Virus record (IMG/VR): IMGVR_UViG_3300042452_000786
Coordinates: 1-64,000 of that record
DNA from: a virus
Length of the DNA stretch: 64,000 bases
Strand: one strand, 5' to 3'
Shown: positions 56,627-64,000 of the stretch, in pieces
How positions within the stretch are numbered: the first letter of the stretch is position 1
Layout of the letters: every line of letters starts with the position of its first letter
The notes under the pieces: model-generated
The model's database searches: none
What the model was told of the DNA's origin: nothing
Seen by the model: the letters and a program-made list of their open reading frames with translations, nothing else
Program-made: the position numbers and the translations under genes

Positions 56627-57298
56627 CTATCCCAACCCAAATGAGGAATACACGTTGGAAGGAGCAGCAGCTGATGTCAGCATTTTATAGATGGAGTTAG
56701 CTGAAAGAGGCGACTCTTTTTGTTGCTGAAGGTTTTCTTCAATAAAAGAAGTAAGGTAGTCTTTAGAAGATTTTTGTTTTTTTGGTTGAACGTAGAAGTT
56801 GTATGTAACGTTTGTACCAAAAGCGTCAGTTAATTGAGTTTGAGGTTGCGGTTGAACAGTTGTTTGCTGTGTGGGTTGAAGCTGAGTTTCTTTTCCTCCT
56901 TTGGTGTGAAGAAGACGAACTTCGTATCCTTCTGGGGTTGTAATGCTTCCGTACCCTTTGCCAGGTTTAAAAGTTCCTGGGCCCTCCCAGAACAGCTGCT
57001 CTCCTCCTGCAATACCGTAATCAATGCCCTTGTGGTCTGTTGATGCACCAGCCGTAGGAGCGACCCTAGGGCCGTAACCAGAAGTAATTGCAAATCCCGG
57101 AGACCACTTGTCTCCTTGTTGCCGATAGAGCGGTGTACGAGCAGATCCAATTTTTAAACGTTGTAAACCTGAGCGCCAAGTAGATGGATCAATATACTGA
57201 CCGTCTTTAAGAACACGAACATCGAGATGTGGGCCAGTAGAAGGGAGAACGTCTTCTCCGCTTTTTGCTACATATCCGACGTGCATGCTGTTGGTCAT
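56627..57298 (-). CDS. M23-like (LytM fold) tail-associated protein
   Basis: 223 residues. STGPHLDVRVLKDGQYIDPS, ITSGYGPRVAPTAG and STDHKGIDYGIAGGEQLFW match M23 peptidase strands (H-x3-D zinc pair in HKGIDYG). The final HxH is not clear (EVRLLHTKGGKE), so metal binding may be incomplete. The C-terminal half is Gln/Pro-rich and ends with SSFGLG, nearly the same ending as the neighbouring muramidase. It probably acts with it at the tail tip. Confidence 0.6.
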   Translation of the reverse strand: MTNSMHVGYVAKSGEDVLPSTGPHLDVRVLKDGQYIDPSTWRSGLQRLKIGSARTPLYRQQGDKWSPGFAITSGYGPRVAPTAGASTDHKGIDYGIAGGEQLFWEGPGTFKPGKGYGSITTPEGYEVRLLHTKGGKETQLQPTQQTTVQPQPQTQLTDAFGTNVTYNFYVQPKKQKSSKDYLTSFIEENLQQQKESPLSANSIYKMLTSAAAPSNVYSSFGLG

Positions 57299-58026
57299 CA
57301 GCTCATACCAAAACCAAAGTTCTGAGGAGTGCTGGCGGCGCCAGCAATTGCACTAGCCATGTCAGCAACGTTTAAATTGTTACGGCGACCAAGAGCTAAG
57401 GTTCGCATGAAATCCATGGGATCAACAGATTCTTTTTGGTCTTCATCTGTTAAATAAATGTTGTAGGTAATTCCACCTGGGGTTTGAGCTTGTCTTGCAG
57501 CTACGGGTTGTTGTGTAAGTTGTTGTGTGGGTTGCGTTGTTTTTGGAGTTGTGCCAAAAACTTTTTGTAGATCTTTTAAAGACTTGACCGGTTGTCCGTA
57601 ATAGCTTTTACCGCTTTGCGTGGGGAACGATGCCCACTCCGGAGATAAAGCGGCCGCAACTTCTGGAGACAACCCTTCTTTTTCTAAACGTGCAAAACCA
57701 CCAATTGGTTTTAAACGTTGATGCGCTAAGTACGTACCAGCAATGTCTTGCTCTTTAGGGCCAAAACCTTTTAGTCCAAGTTTTTTTGAAACAGATTGCC
57801 AAGTCGGTGTTAAAAATTGATAGGCTCCAGCGGCGGTGCTGGTGTATCCACCTGAACTGATTGCTTGATCTGGATGGCGACTTAAATCAGAAAACTTTTT
57901 ACCACTGAACTGTGTTTGGTAGCCTTGAGGACCAGCTGTTCCTTCTGCGTAACGAATTGCGTTAAGCAGCTTTTGCACAGAAGGATTCTGTACTTGTTGT
58001 TGGTAAAAAGCTAGATCTTCTGCCAT
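57298..58026 (-). CDS. Lambda-R/GH104-type muramidase, virion-associated
   Basis: 242 residues from ATG 58026; a longer frame would overlap the upstream gene. KLLNAIRYAEGTAGPQGYQT, FSGKKFSDLSRHP and GGYTSTAAGAYQFLTPTWQS are the lytic transglycosylase-like endolysin motifs (Glu in YAEG; AAGAYQFL). Glu catalysis breaks peptidoglycan glycans. A Gln/Thr-rich linker and a conserved tail (NIYLTDEDQKESVDPMDFMR) follow, shared in style with the M23-like protein. Both probably help DNA entry. Confidence 0.85.
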   Translation of the reverse strand: MAEDLAFYQQQVQNPSVQKLLNAIRYAEGTAGPQGYQTQFSGKKFSDLSRHPDQAISSGGYTSTAAGAYQFLTPTWQSVSKKLGLKGFGPKEQDIAGTYLAHQRLKPIGGFARLEKEGLSPEVAAALSPEWASFPTQSGKSYYGQPVKSLKDLQKVFGTTPKTTQPTQQLTQQPVAARQAQTPGGITYNIYLTDEDQKESVDPMDFMRTLALGRRNNLNVADMASAIAGAASTPQNFGFGMS

Positions 58027-58048
58027 GACTGATGCAGCTGATGAGGAT

Positions 58049-58528
58049 TTAGCGGAAGCTGTTGTTGAGCATAAGTCGAGTGCCAACAGCAACGTCAGCG
58101 GGGCCAGGAAGTGCTTGGATAAACTCAGCGCCTTCCCGATTAAACCGATACCTCGCTTGTTCAGGATTTCGGTAATTGGGGACATAAAGATGAAGGGCTA
58201 GTCGATCCGTCTCGTATAGATAAATTGCCGTCCAGGTTTTTAGCGTGTCCCTAAAATCAGAAGTTGCAATCGTACGATCAACGTCACCAGCGATGCTTTC
58301 AATACGATTACGAGGAACGGTGTTATTGTTCACGCTACCTGTCATGTCTGTGCGTTTTTCAGCCTCATCGCACCGACCGACCTGTTCGACAATCTTGCTA
58401 TACCAGAACGAATCTGGGATGTTGTTGACAGCTTCCTCTAGCCGCGCTTGGTCACCAGCGGGGATGGATGTAGTGTTGTACCCCAGGTGCCAGCGGACCT
58501 TTGATTTAAGGAAGGTATCGAGTTGCAT
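58049..58528 (-). CDS. Head-tail connector-like structural protein
   Basis: 159 residues. DTFLKSKVRWHLGYNTTSIP, RLEEAVNNIPDSFWYSKIVE and GDVDRTIATSDFRDTLKTWT, then HLYVPNYRNPEQARYRFNRE. Mixed helical with conserved aromatic positions, like gp4/gp15-type adaptors, located between capsid and tail genes. Assignment is from position and length. Confidence 0.5.
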   Translation of the reverse strand: MQLDTFLKSKVRWHLGYNTTSIPAGDQARLEEAVNNIPDSFWYSKIVEQVGRCDEAEKRTDMTGSVNNNTVPRNRIESIAGDVDRTIATSDFRDTLKTWTAIYLYETDRLALHLYVPNYRNPEQARYRFNREGAEFIQALPGPADVAVGTRLMLNNSFR

Positions 58529-58602
58529 TAGTTTTTATTAATGCGTTTTTGGGTATCGCAGGCTATAGCTATACCCAGTAACACACTAGCACGCGCAAAT
58601 TA

Positions 58603-59043
58603 TCACTCTACGCGGACAAGATTTTCTTTAAAAATCTCATCCCAATCGACGCGTTTAATTGATCGGAGTTGCTCTAACTTCTGGAAACGTTCAGCTGGCA
58701 ACGACGTTTGCAAGTCTTTAATGTCACGGGCTGTCTTAAGTCCGACGCCAGGGAGAGAGTCTGCGATCTGACGTGCAGTTGCTGTGTTGATATTGATGCG
58801 GACATCAAGAGGGAAAGTTTCCCGTGTTGTTGGCTTGGCTGGACGAACGCCTTCAGCTTCAAGCTGAGCAGTTAGACGTTCTTCCGTCCGAATTTTTTCG
58901 TTGGTGGCTTCAAGATGAGGCGTCAAGTCGTTTTCTTCGACATAGATAACCTCATCTTGAGAGTCCACACACATTAAGACACCGTCTCCGTGTTTAGAAA
59001 CAACTTCAACGAGTCCGCCAGTCAGTTTGTATTGGTAGAGCAT
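58603..59043 (-). CDS. Helix-hairpin-helix (ComEA-like) protein
   Basis: 146 residues. ININTATARQIADSLPGVGL then KTARDIKDLQTSLPAERFQK is a ComEA/HhH DNA-binding module (NTA...L..LPG(I/V)G...A). The N-terminal half has beta strands (GGLVEVVSKHGDGVLMCVD). Placed between capsid and connector genes, it may contact packaged DNA or be a head-completion protein. The HhH call is strong; the virion role is inference. Confidence 0.8.
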   Translation of the reverse strand: MLYQYKLTGGLVEVVSKHGDGVLMCVDSQDEVIYVEENDLTPHLEATNEKIRTEERLTAQLEAEGVRPAKPTTRETFPLDVRININTATARQIADSLPGVGLKTARDIKDLQTSLPAERFQKLEQLRSIKRVDWDEIFKENLVRVE

Positions 59044-59100
59044 TCCATAGGAGTGACAACTACCAATACAATACCAACATTAACCTTGTTGCGCTACTGA

Positions 59101-59907
59101 TCAGATGTCGTCGCCACCCACTTGGGAAGCAAAGTCAATCAGACCCTCAATGTCGCGCCAGGAGACGGCGGCTTGAGGACGAATGTAGTTCACGCGACAC
59201 ACAAGGTAGCCTGCACGTCCAGCATCAAAATCAGTTTGGCTGATGAAGATACCGGCGCCATTTACCGTTGTGGAGGTGATGGCAGTGGTGTTGAACACCT
59301 TGAAGGTGGTGTCCGAAGTTACTTTGTACATCATGCTGTTGGCAAGGTCGCCAGCAACAATTGTGCTAGTAACGCTGGACGGGAAGGGAAGACCAGCAGC
59401 CGTAACGCCAGACAGGCCCTGAGTAAACAGGGAGCTGGCAGCAGTGATGCTTGATGTAGCAGCGGCAAGACCGTTCAGCTGAGTAGCAGGAATACCAAAA
59501 GGTACGCCAGCGTTGTTAGGACCAAGAACCAGCAGCTCGGAAGTGGTACCACCAATGTTGGCAGTCACAGGATCAGCGGGGAAACCAGTAACTGTGTAGT
59601 CTTGGGCCACCGCGATCGACGCACCCACAACGTAGGTAGGACGAGCTGAAGAAGCTGGCACCACGAGAGAGGTGCGGTTGTCGCGCACACGGTCGTCAGG
59701 ACGACGATCCGGGGAAGGCACGGTGATGTCAAAGCTCTTGAAGTTAGCTTTGTCAGCAGCAAGGTTGCTGATCCTGACGTAACCAATAGTTTCGTAAGCT
59801 TCAACACCTGGCCAACCAAACACACCCTCGCCGTTGTAACCAGAGAGGCGGTTAACCTGGTTGCCTGGTTGCAGAATTGCACCAGCGTTTGATTTATAAG
59901 TAGCCAT
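59101..59907 (-). CDS. Capsid-associated (decoration-like) protein
   Basis: 268 residues following the major capsid gene by 14 nt. SNAGAILQPGNQVNRLSGYN, DITVPSPDRRPDDRVRDNRT and GIFISQTDFDAGRAGYLVCR. Beta-rich, many Ala/Thr/Ser. Position and composition suggest a minor capsid, decoration or head-vertex protein. Not matched to a named family. Confidence 0.65.
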   Translation of the reverse strand: MATYKSNAGAILQPGNQVNRLSGYNGEGVFGWPGVEAYETIGYVRISNLAADKANFKSFDITVPSPDRRPDDRVRDNRTSLVVPASSARPTYVVGASIAVAQDYTVTGFPADPVTANIGGTTSELLVLGPNNAGVPFGIPATQLNGLAAATSSITAASSLFTQGLSGVTAAGLPFPSSVTSTIVAGDLANSMMYKVTSDTTFKVFNTTAITSTTVNGAGIFISQTDFDAGRAGYLVCRVNYIRPQAAVSWRDIEGLIDFASQVGGDDI

Positions 59908-59921
59908 TGTTAGTTACCTCC

Positions 59922-61060
59922 TCAAACGATGGTGAAAGCTGCGGTGACGAAGTCCTTGTTCAGGTTGGCAAAGCCAGCGTACAGCTGCCAAATCAAGATG
60001 ATAAAGCGGCTGAAGTCATCGTTGTTGTTGATGAGAACCTGAGCGTTGGGGCCACCGATGCCCACGCCAACGGCCTGAGGACCGAAGAACAGAGCAGGAG
60101 GAGTGTTGTGAGACACAGCGCCGAGACCGTCGCCAGTGTCCACAGTGATGGACTTGTCAGCAAAGTTGGTGGACTCGAAGAAACGTACGCCTTCAAAGAC
60201 AAAGCCAGAAGGCATGATCGGTTCACCAGCCACGAATTGAGCTTGGCCGTACTGACCGCCGCCATAGATGGAGGCGTTGGGAGCCATGGCACCCATAAGG
60301 GGGTTAGGCTGGCCCATGCCAGGGTAACGAGCCACTTCACGGAAACCTTGGTCAGCACGCAGATCCTTCATGAAAGAGGGATCAGCAATACAGCGGTAGT
60401 AACCGTCAGCAAAGACAGGCACATTGCGCTTGCGGAGTTGCTTGACAACTTCCAGAAGGTCAGTTTTGACGTTGAACTTATAACGCTCAGAAGCGTATTC
60501 TGTAGCGGAATAAGCAGTCAGCGTGGTAGAGCCAGTCTTGATCTTACCGTTGGGGTAGTAGTAACCACCTTGGGTGTCAGAAGAGGCACCACGAGCTTCC
60601 GATTTCGAAAACTCATCAAGGAACACACGATCGCGCCAGCGGCGATAGTCGTCTAGCAGGGTCAGCGAACCGATGGACTGGTGGAACATGTTAAGGTTCC
60701 CGGTGTCCAGCAGCAGACGCTGAGCGGTCATCAGAGTCTCACGAGCAATTTTGAAAGTGCTCGGGAGGTTGGAGTTGTTCGGGTCGGCAGGACCAGTGTA
60801 CTCACGCAGAGAGACGAGCACTTTGTCCTTAACGATGGAGCGGCTATTAGCCGTACCAATCGTTTGGTCTTGGGTACGCTCACGCTGAGTTTTGGTGCCG
60901 GGGTTGCCCCAGAAACGGTACCGGTCTAACTGAACAGTTTGACCAGGCTGTTTAGTGAAGTCGTGGACAACAACAGGCTCGGCTGCCATTTCCACAATAT
61001 AAGCCGGGTGGGGACGGTACAGCTCCGCGCCCAACAGCTTGGGAAAATCGTTCTCCTGAT
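59922..61060 (-). CDS. Major capsid protein, 3' exon (3' splice site approximate)
   Basis: The open frame reads ENDFPKLLGAELYRPHPAYI and continues for about 375 residues to FVTAAFTIV. It has typical capsid features: LDRYRFWGNPGTKTQRERTQ (N-arm), LLLDTGNLNMFHQSIGSL, GYYRCIADPSFMKDLRAD and FFESTNFADKS. Upstream the frame runs into group I intron core sequence with no credible start or ribosome site, so it needs splicing to the small exon near 61.9 kb. The boundary lies somewhere in 61040-61080. Start at TTG 61034 would be implausible. Confidence 0.85.
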
Positions 61061-61890
61061 CTCCAGTCTCCTGAAGGGGTGGACTATCTCTTCACCCTGT
61101 AAGGGTGCCGGGCGCTAATGGCGTATTACGAATGAAGCGTCATTCACCGCCTAGTCTCTGCACCTTCCAACTACGTACTTAGTTGGCTTGGCTCAGGATT
61201 ACCCTCGACTTGACGTTAGGGCTTCCCTGAATTCACCCGGTTTTCACTGATCAGTTGCCTGATCAGGCGACAACGTTGACTACTCAGCTAAGTCGTGTTA
61301 GGATTGGAATCAAGTTGTTTTTATACAACATGGAACCAAAACTTGTTCCTGGATTTGAAAACCTTTACTTGAGCTTTTCTGGGACTCCTTATCAAAAAAT
61401 CAATGAAGACTTTGTTGAATTAAAGGTCAGCTCATCAAGCATGTACGACAGGGTTTCTGTTCTTAAAAATGAAAAGAAAGAAAGGCACCATGTACACGTT
61501 CTTATGGCTGTGACATTTTTAGATTTAGATTTAGCTTTACACGGAACCGGAAGTGCTTCTCTTCAAGTTGATCACAAAGACGGAAACAAAAGAAACAATT
61601 CTCTTGAAAACCTTGAAGTTGTTACAAAAAGAGAGAATTACGATAGGGCGTTAAAAGCTGGGTGCTACTCTAAAAATGGTTACGCCAGTAAAGGTAGGCC
61701 AAAGAAAACATTAAGAAAGTTTTCGGAGGATGACATTGTGCAGATTAAAGAAATGAGATCAGACGGTCTTTCTTATAGAAAAATTGCTGCTTACTTTAAC
61801 TGCAATCACTTGGCCATTTATCAAATCTTAAAAGGAAAAACCTATCAGGATCTGAGTTAGCTATCGATAAACATGTTGGTAATTCAGCGT
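61061..61890 (-). ncRNA. Group I intron interrupting the major capsid gene
   Basis: Minus-strand core elements in order: P at 61219-61233 (AATTCAGGGAAGCCC), Q at 61185-61200 (AATCCTGAGCCAAGCC), R at 61147-61164 (GGTGCAGAGACTAGGCGG), S at 61081-61093 (GAAGAGATAGTCC). GACTA of R pairs with TAGTC of S as P7; GAATG/CATTC is P8; CCAACTA/TAGTTGG is P6a. These match group I consensus closely, near the tRNA-Leu-type introns. Splice points are approximate; the region between P1 and P3 holds the endonuclease ORF on the other strand. Confidence 0.88.
61330..61860 (+). CDS. HNH homing endonuclease, coded antisense inside the group I intron
   Basis: 176 residues from ATG 61330 (upstream in-frame codons overlap the intron core). 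VHVLMAVTFLD, GSASLQVDHKDGNKRNNSLE and NLEVVTKRENYDRA form the HNH_3 domain with the His-Asn nuclease pair. The C-terminus, FSEDDIVQIKEMRSDGLSYR then KIAAYFNCNHLAIYQILKG, is a helix-turn-helix. It lies entirely within the intron but on the opposite strand, so it needs its own promoter. The protein should cut intron-less capsid alleles to mobilise the intron. Confidence 0.88.
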   Translation: MEPKLVPGFENLYLSFSGTPYQKINEDFVELKVSSSSMYDRVSVLKNEKKERHHVHVLMAVTFLDLDLALHGTGSASLQVDHKDGNKRNNSLENLEVVTKRENYDRALKAGCYSKNGYASKGRPKKTLRKFSEDDIVQIKEMRSDGLSYRKIAAYFNCNHLAIYQILKGKTYQDLS

Positions 61891-61982
61891 AAGTTTTAGC
61901 TGAAACCAGGATCTGGAGGATCCTTGGGTACAGTAGTTTCCGGTTTCCCGTAACCGCTGCTTGCCTGGAACTTCCGTCCCAT
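61891..61982 (-). CDS. Major capsid protein, putative 5' exon
   Basis: From ATG 61982: MGRKFQASSGYGKPETTVPK then DPPDPGF, a protein-like 27-residue start that has no stop until just inside the intron. Its 3' end (5' splice site) is uncertain within about 61880-61900; TGGTTTCAGC and GCTGAATTACCA can pair as an extended P1. Frame joining to the 3' exon is consistent with several splice choices. An extended -10 lies just upstream. Confidence 0.55.
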
Positions 61983-61989
61983 TGAAAAA

Positions 61990-61998
61990 ATTATAGCA
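61990..61998 (-). promoter_or_regulatory. Extended -10 promoter of the capsid gene
   Basis: On the minus strand TGCTATAAT (61998 to 61990) fits TGnTATAAT exactly. Transcription would begin about 7 nt later, essentially at the ATG at 61982, so the capsid mRNA may be leaderless or very short-leadered. No -35 at the right spacing is seen. Confidence 0.6.
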
Positions 61999-62026
61999 AC
62001 CCTTTATCAATCCAGATTATTTAAGT

Positions 62027-62290
62027 TCAGTAGTTGACCATATGCGGAGCATTGTGACCGGCAAGCATATTACCTGCTGTATATGACGTTGGAGCCATTG
62101 TACCGGTTGCTCGATAAGGATTGATGTAACCGTCTGCTGGTTGCAGTGAGATGGAAGAAGCTTGAACTTCAGGGTTAATTCCAGCGGTAGCACTCATCAT
62201 GCCAAGGGCTGCTGCTGGATCTTCCTGTTGCGCAGTTTTTTTACGACCTTTTGATTTGCTAACTGCTTTTTTTGCTTTTGCTTTGTCCAT
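62027..62290 (-). CDS. Small basic structural-region protein
   Basis: 87 residues. MDKAKAKKAVSKSKGRKKTA starts with a Lys-rich arm, then ALGMMSATAGINPEVQASSI and Met/Ala-rich sequence ending PHMVNY. It overlaps the preceding gene by 1 nt (TGATG-type junction). Possibly a capsid assembly or DNA-binding minor head protein. Confidence 0.6.
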   Translation of the reverse strand: MDKAKAKKAVSKSKGRKKTAQQEDPAAALGMMSATAGINPEVQASSISLQPADGYINPYRATGTMAPTSYTAGNMLAGHNAPHMVNY

Positions 62291-62727
62291 CAGCGGTTAC
62301 CTTTCTTTTGGGGAACGGGAGGCATAATACCCATGGGAAGTTGTCCACGCATCGGCATCATTTGTGACATCATCATTTGCTCACTGGCGAGCATCTGATC
62401 TTGTGTAATTTCTGTTGCTTTAACATTACGATCTGTAAACAAACCATGTTGTGGCAACGGAGATCCTGGAAGGTTTAACTTTAGGTAGGCAGCATCCAGG
62501 TTTTGTGCCATTGGAGGTTGCGGAGCACGAGGATCACCAACACCGGTTCCGTCACTCATCATTCGCACAGCAGCAAAATGATCTGTGTTACCTGCTTGAA
62601 CCTGCTGTGCAAGATCGTAACCACCAAAACCAACCAATGAAGGTGAGCCAATTGGTCCGCCAGCTGTGCCAATACTGGCCAAGAACTGTTGCGTCCTGGC
62701 ACCCACACTGGCTTTTTTTGATGCCAT
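62290..62727 (-). CDS. Head-region protein, Gln/Met-rich
   Basis: 145 residues. ASKKASVGARTQQFLASIGT, then FGGYDLAQQVQAGNTDHFAA and a Met-rich stretch (MLASEQMMMSQMMPMRGQLP). Located between scaffold-like and capsid genes. Probably a small head protein. No family recognised. Confidence 0.6.
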   Translation of the reverse strand: MASKKASVGARTQQFLASIGTAGGPIGSPSLVGFGGYDLAQQVQAGNTDHFAAVRMMSDGTGVGDPRAPQPPMAQNLDAAYLKLNLPGSPLPQHGLFTDRNVKATEITQDQMLASEQMMMSQMMPMRGQLPMGIMPPVPQKKGNR

Positions 62728-62735
62728 TTTTTTAG

Positions 62736-62765
62736 AAACAAAAACGGGGCAGCTATTGCTACCCC
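62736..62765 (-). terminator. Minus-strand intrinsic terminator after the scaffold-like gene
   Basis: On the minus strand GGGGT-AGC (62765 downward) pairs with GCT-GCCCC (to 62746) around a short loop, followed by GTTTTTGTTT. It separates the scaffold-like gene from the head genes, but the next start is only a few nt downstream, so read-through or a new promoter is needed there. Confidence 0.7.
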
Positions 62766-62820
62766 TTATTTTACAGTTACTATGTTTTCTAATAAACGGA
62801 TTATATCAACAATCCGAGTA

Positions 62821-63822
62821 TCACTCCATCACCATCAGCTTCTGACGGAAAGCATCGGGAGATGCCATGTTCAGATAGCGCCAGGCATTGGAAGGATCAC
62901 GTTCGGCCAGAGCACCAAAACCGTTCCAGAAGTCAGCGGGGTTGCCCTGAACTTGGGGCTGCGGGGGAGCAGGCATTTCAGGACGCTGAGGAGCCACAGG
63001 ACGCTGGAACTGTTGACCAACGGCTTGAGGGGCACGGCTGTAACCAATTTCTTCATCGGGCACCGGATAGGGGCCATTTTCACCGAAAAACTCACAAGTG
63101 TAGTCAGCCAGGACGTCCGGATCGGTCAGGATGGTCTCATAGGAGCGGTGCTCGTTAGAGAGTTCCTGGAGCAGACCAACAGCCTCAGTGAGCTGCTGGT
63201 TGGTAGCAATCAGAGCATCTTCTAACTGACACGCGTAGCTATTGAGAATAGCTGGCACGTCAGCACCGAAGTGATCAATGACCTGAAGACTAGCTTCGCT
63301 TACCCCGCTTGCGCGGAGTTGGTCCGGGCTGATTTCCTGCGAAGTTTGGGAATAACCGTTGGAGTAAGCCTGGTTGTTGTTGATCCCAGGCATAGAGGTC
63401 GGCATCCCCGCGTTGTTGTACTGGGGAACCGGTTGGGAATTGTAGTTGACCGGTGCGACTTGTTGGTTCGCGCTCGATTGTTGACCCTGGAACGGGAATT
63501 GGACGGGCGAACTCAGGAGCCCCACTACCCGGTTGAATGCCTCCTTGTAAGGGTTCTCCGATTGTGGTGCTGTTTGTTGGGGCGCCAGGGATTCCTGGTG
63601 GTAGTACGGTGTAGGGCTGGATTGGTAGTTGCTGACCCCCATCTGGGCCTGCATTTGCGGGGCTGGGGCCACCGCTTGCTGGTAAGGCGCCACCCATTGG
63701 GGAGACGTTGCCACCGCCGGGGCCTGAGCCGCCGTCTGTGCTACCGGAGCCGCGTAGCTGATCGGCTGGGTCTGGGATACTTGGGGTACCGATTGGATCG
63801 GCGCTGCGGTATCGGCCTGCAT
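62821..63822 (-). CDS. Scaffold-like protein
   Basis: 333 residues from ATG 63822, preceded by AAGAGGTAACCT (good ribosome site). Residues 1-175 are Gln/Pro/Ala/Ser-rich and disordered (PQWVAPYQQAVAPAPQMQAQ). Residues 175-333 are helical: SGVSEASLQVIDHFGADVPA, ALIATNQQLTEAVGLLQELS, and a C-terminal ERDPSNAWRYLNMASPDAFR. This layout suits a scaffolding protein encoded just before the capsid. Its first 178 codons overlap another open frame on the same strand. Confidence 0.7.
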   Translation of the reverse strand: MQADTAAPIQSVPQVSQTQPISYAAPVAQTAAQAPAVATSPQWVAPYQQAVAPAPQMQAQMGVSNYQSSPTPYYHQESLAPQQTAPQSENPYKEAFNRVVGLLSSPVQFPFQGQQSSANQQVAPVNYNSQPVPQYNNAGMPTSMPGINNNQAYSNGYSQTSQEISPDQLRASGVSEASLQVIDHFGADVPAILNSYACQLEDALIATNQQLTEAVGLLQELSNEHRSYETILTDPDVLADYTCEFFGENGPYPVPDEEIGYSRAPQAVGQQFQRPVAPQRPEMPAPPQPQVQGNPADFWNGFGALAERDPSNAWRYLNMASPDAFRQKLMVME

Positions 63823-64000
63823 AGGTTACCTCTTTTTGTAGGCTTTCGAGAGTTCGGTAAAGGAAGGGAGTGAGATCTAATCTCGGATCCGCAGCCATCG
63901 GAAGATTGGGTTGCTGCGGATGTGGTGTTCGCATCTCTTGATTGATTAGATCAATAAATGCGGAGTAGGCCCTCTGTACTTCCCCTACCATTCGGAATGG
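63290..64000 (-). CDS. Open frame overlapping the scaffold-like gene (portal C-terminus?), cut by window end
   Basis: The frame is open through 64000, so it starts outside. It reads FRMVGEVQRAYSAFIDLINQ, then MAADPRLDLTPFLYRTLESL, a Gly/Pro-rich linker and ends PTPRKRGKRS. The first 60 residues look like the end of a folded protein, possibly portal. The last 178 codons lie over the scaffold-like gene in another frame. Both frames have protein-like composition, so overlap seems real, but a sequencing frameshift cannot be excluded. Confidence 0.6.
   Translation of the reverse strand, partial: PFRMVGEVQRAYSAFIDLINQEMRTPHPQQPNLPMAADPRLDLTPFLYRTLESLQKEVTYAGRYRSADPIGTPSIPDPADQLRGSGSTDGGSGPGGGNVSPMGGALPASGGPSPANAGPDGGQQLPIQPYTVLPPGIPGAPTNSTTIGEPLQGGIQPGSGAPEFARPIPVPGSTIEREPTSRTGQLQFPTGSPVQQRGDADLYAWDQQQPGLLQRLFPNFAGNQPGPTPRKRGKRS

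Noticed and set aside
61034-61070. Capsid translation starting at TTG 61034
   Set aside because: No ribosome site is near and the upstream codons continue the capsid frame into the group I intron core, so a spliced start is preferred.

Overview
The window is part of the genome of a tailed double-stranded DNA cyanophage (or a metagenomic relative) that is probably lytic. It encodes capsid, scaffold-like, tail-fibre and lysis proteins, a T7-like family A DNA polymerase and a primase-helicase. No integrase, repressor or ribosomal gene is visible. A host with phycobilisomes is inferred from a small NblA-like protein (36124-36339, minus). An S-adenosylmethionine decarboxylase close to cyanobacterial speD and many small cyanophage-type hypotheticals agree with this. 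Terminase and most of the portal lie outside the window; a truncated ORF at the right end may be the portal C-terminus.

Left half (1-24.9 kb) is mostly plus strand and carries early, nucleotide and replication genes. It opens with tightly overlapping small genes, some in a GC-rich island (1.27-2.96 kb) with a recurring AQPEPQG-coding segment. Then come thyX, an ArdC-like zincin, a dense array of palindromes and hairpins, an Asp/Asn-hydroxylase-like oxygenase, DNA polymerase, dCMP deaminase, an SSB-like protein, a HicA-like orphan, a cysteine-rich gp88/DUF7227-like protein, a SWIM-finger protein, a Gp157-like protein, speD (minus), a PD-(D/E)XK nuclease, a GIY-YIG homing endonuclease and an 867-residue primase-helicase. 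ThyX, dCMP deaminase, polymerase, primase-helicase, SSB and nuclease form a coherent replication set.

Right half (25-64 kb) is mostly minus strand and carries virion and lysis genes: a pectate-lyase-like tail spike, several tail fibres (one with an S74 chaperone), Dps-like and HhH proteins, a GH24 plus C39-like endolysin, a lambda-type muramidase next to an M23-like protein, and the capsid block. Plus-strand cargo interrupts it at 28.6-34.9 kb (structured RNA, HNH-like protein, Phd-like antitoxin, altered N6A methyltransferase, DUF1599/Nmad1 protein), at 36.7 kb (prolyl-4-hydroxylase) and at 47.2 kb (tRNA-Leu and tRNA-Thr).

The most notable elements are: (1) a group I intron splitting the major capsid gene on the minus strand, with an HNH homing endonuclease coded in its periphery on the opposite strand; (2) a roughly 335-nt highly folded non-coding region at 28828-29161 bounded by two related long hairpins; (3) a 533-nt same-strand overlap of two open frames at 63290-63822; (4) the NblA-like and Dps-like host-physiology genes. 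All assignments come from reading the sequence and remembered family motifs; no database search was possible.
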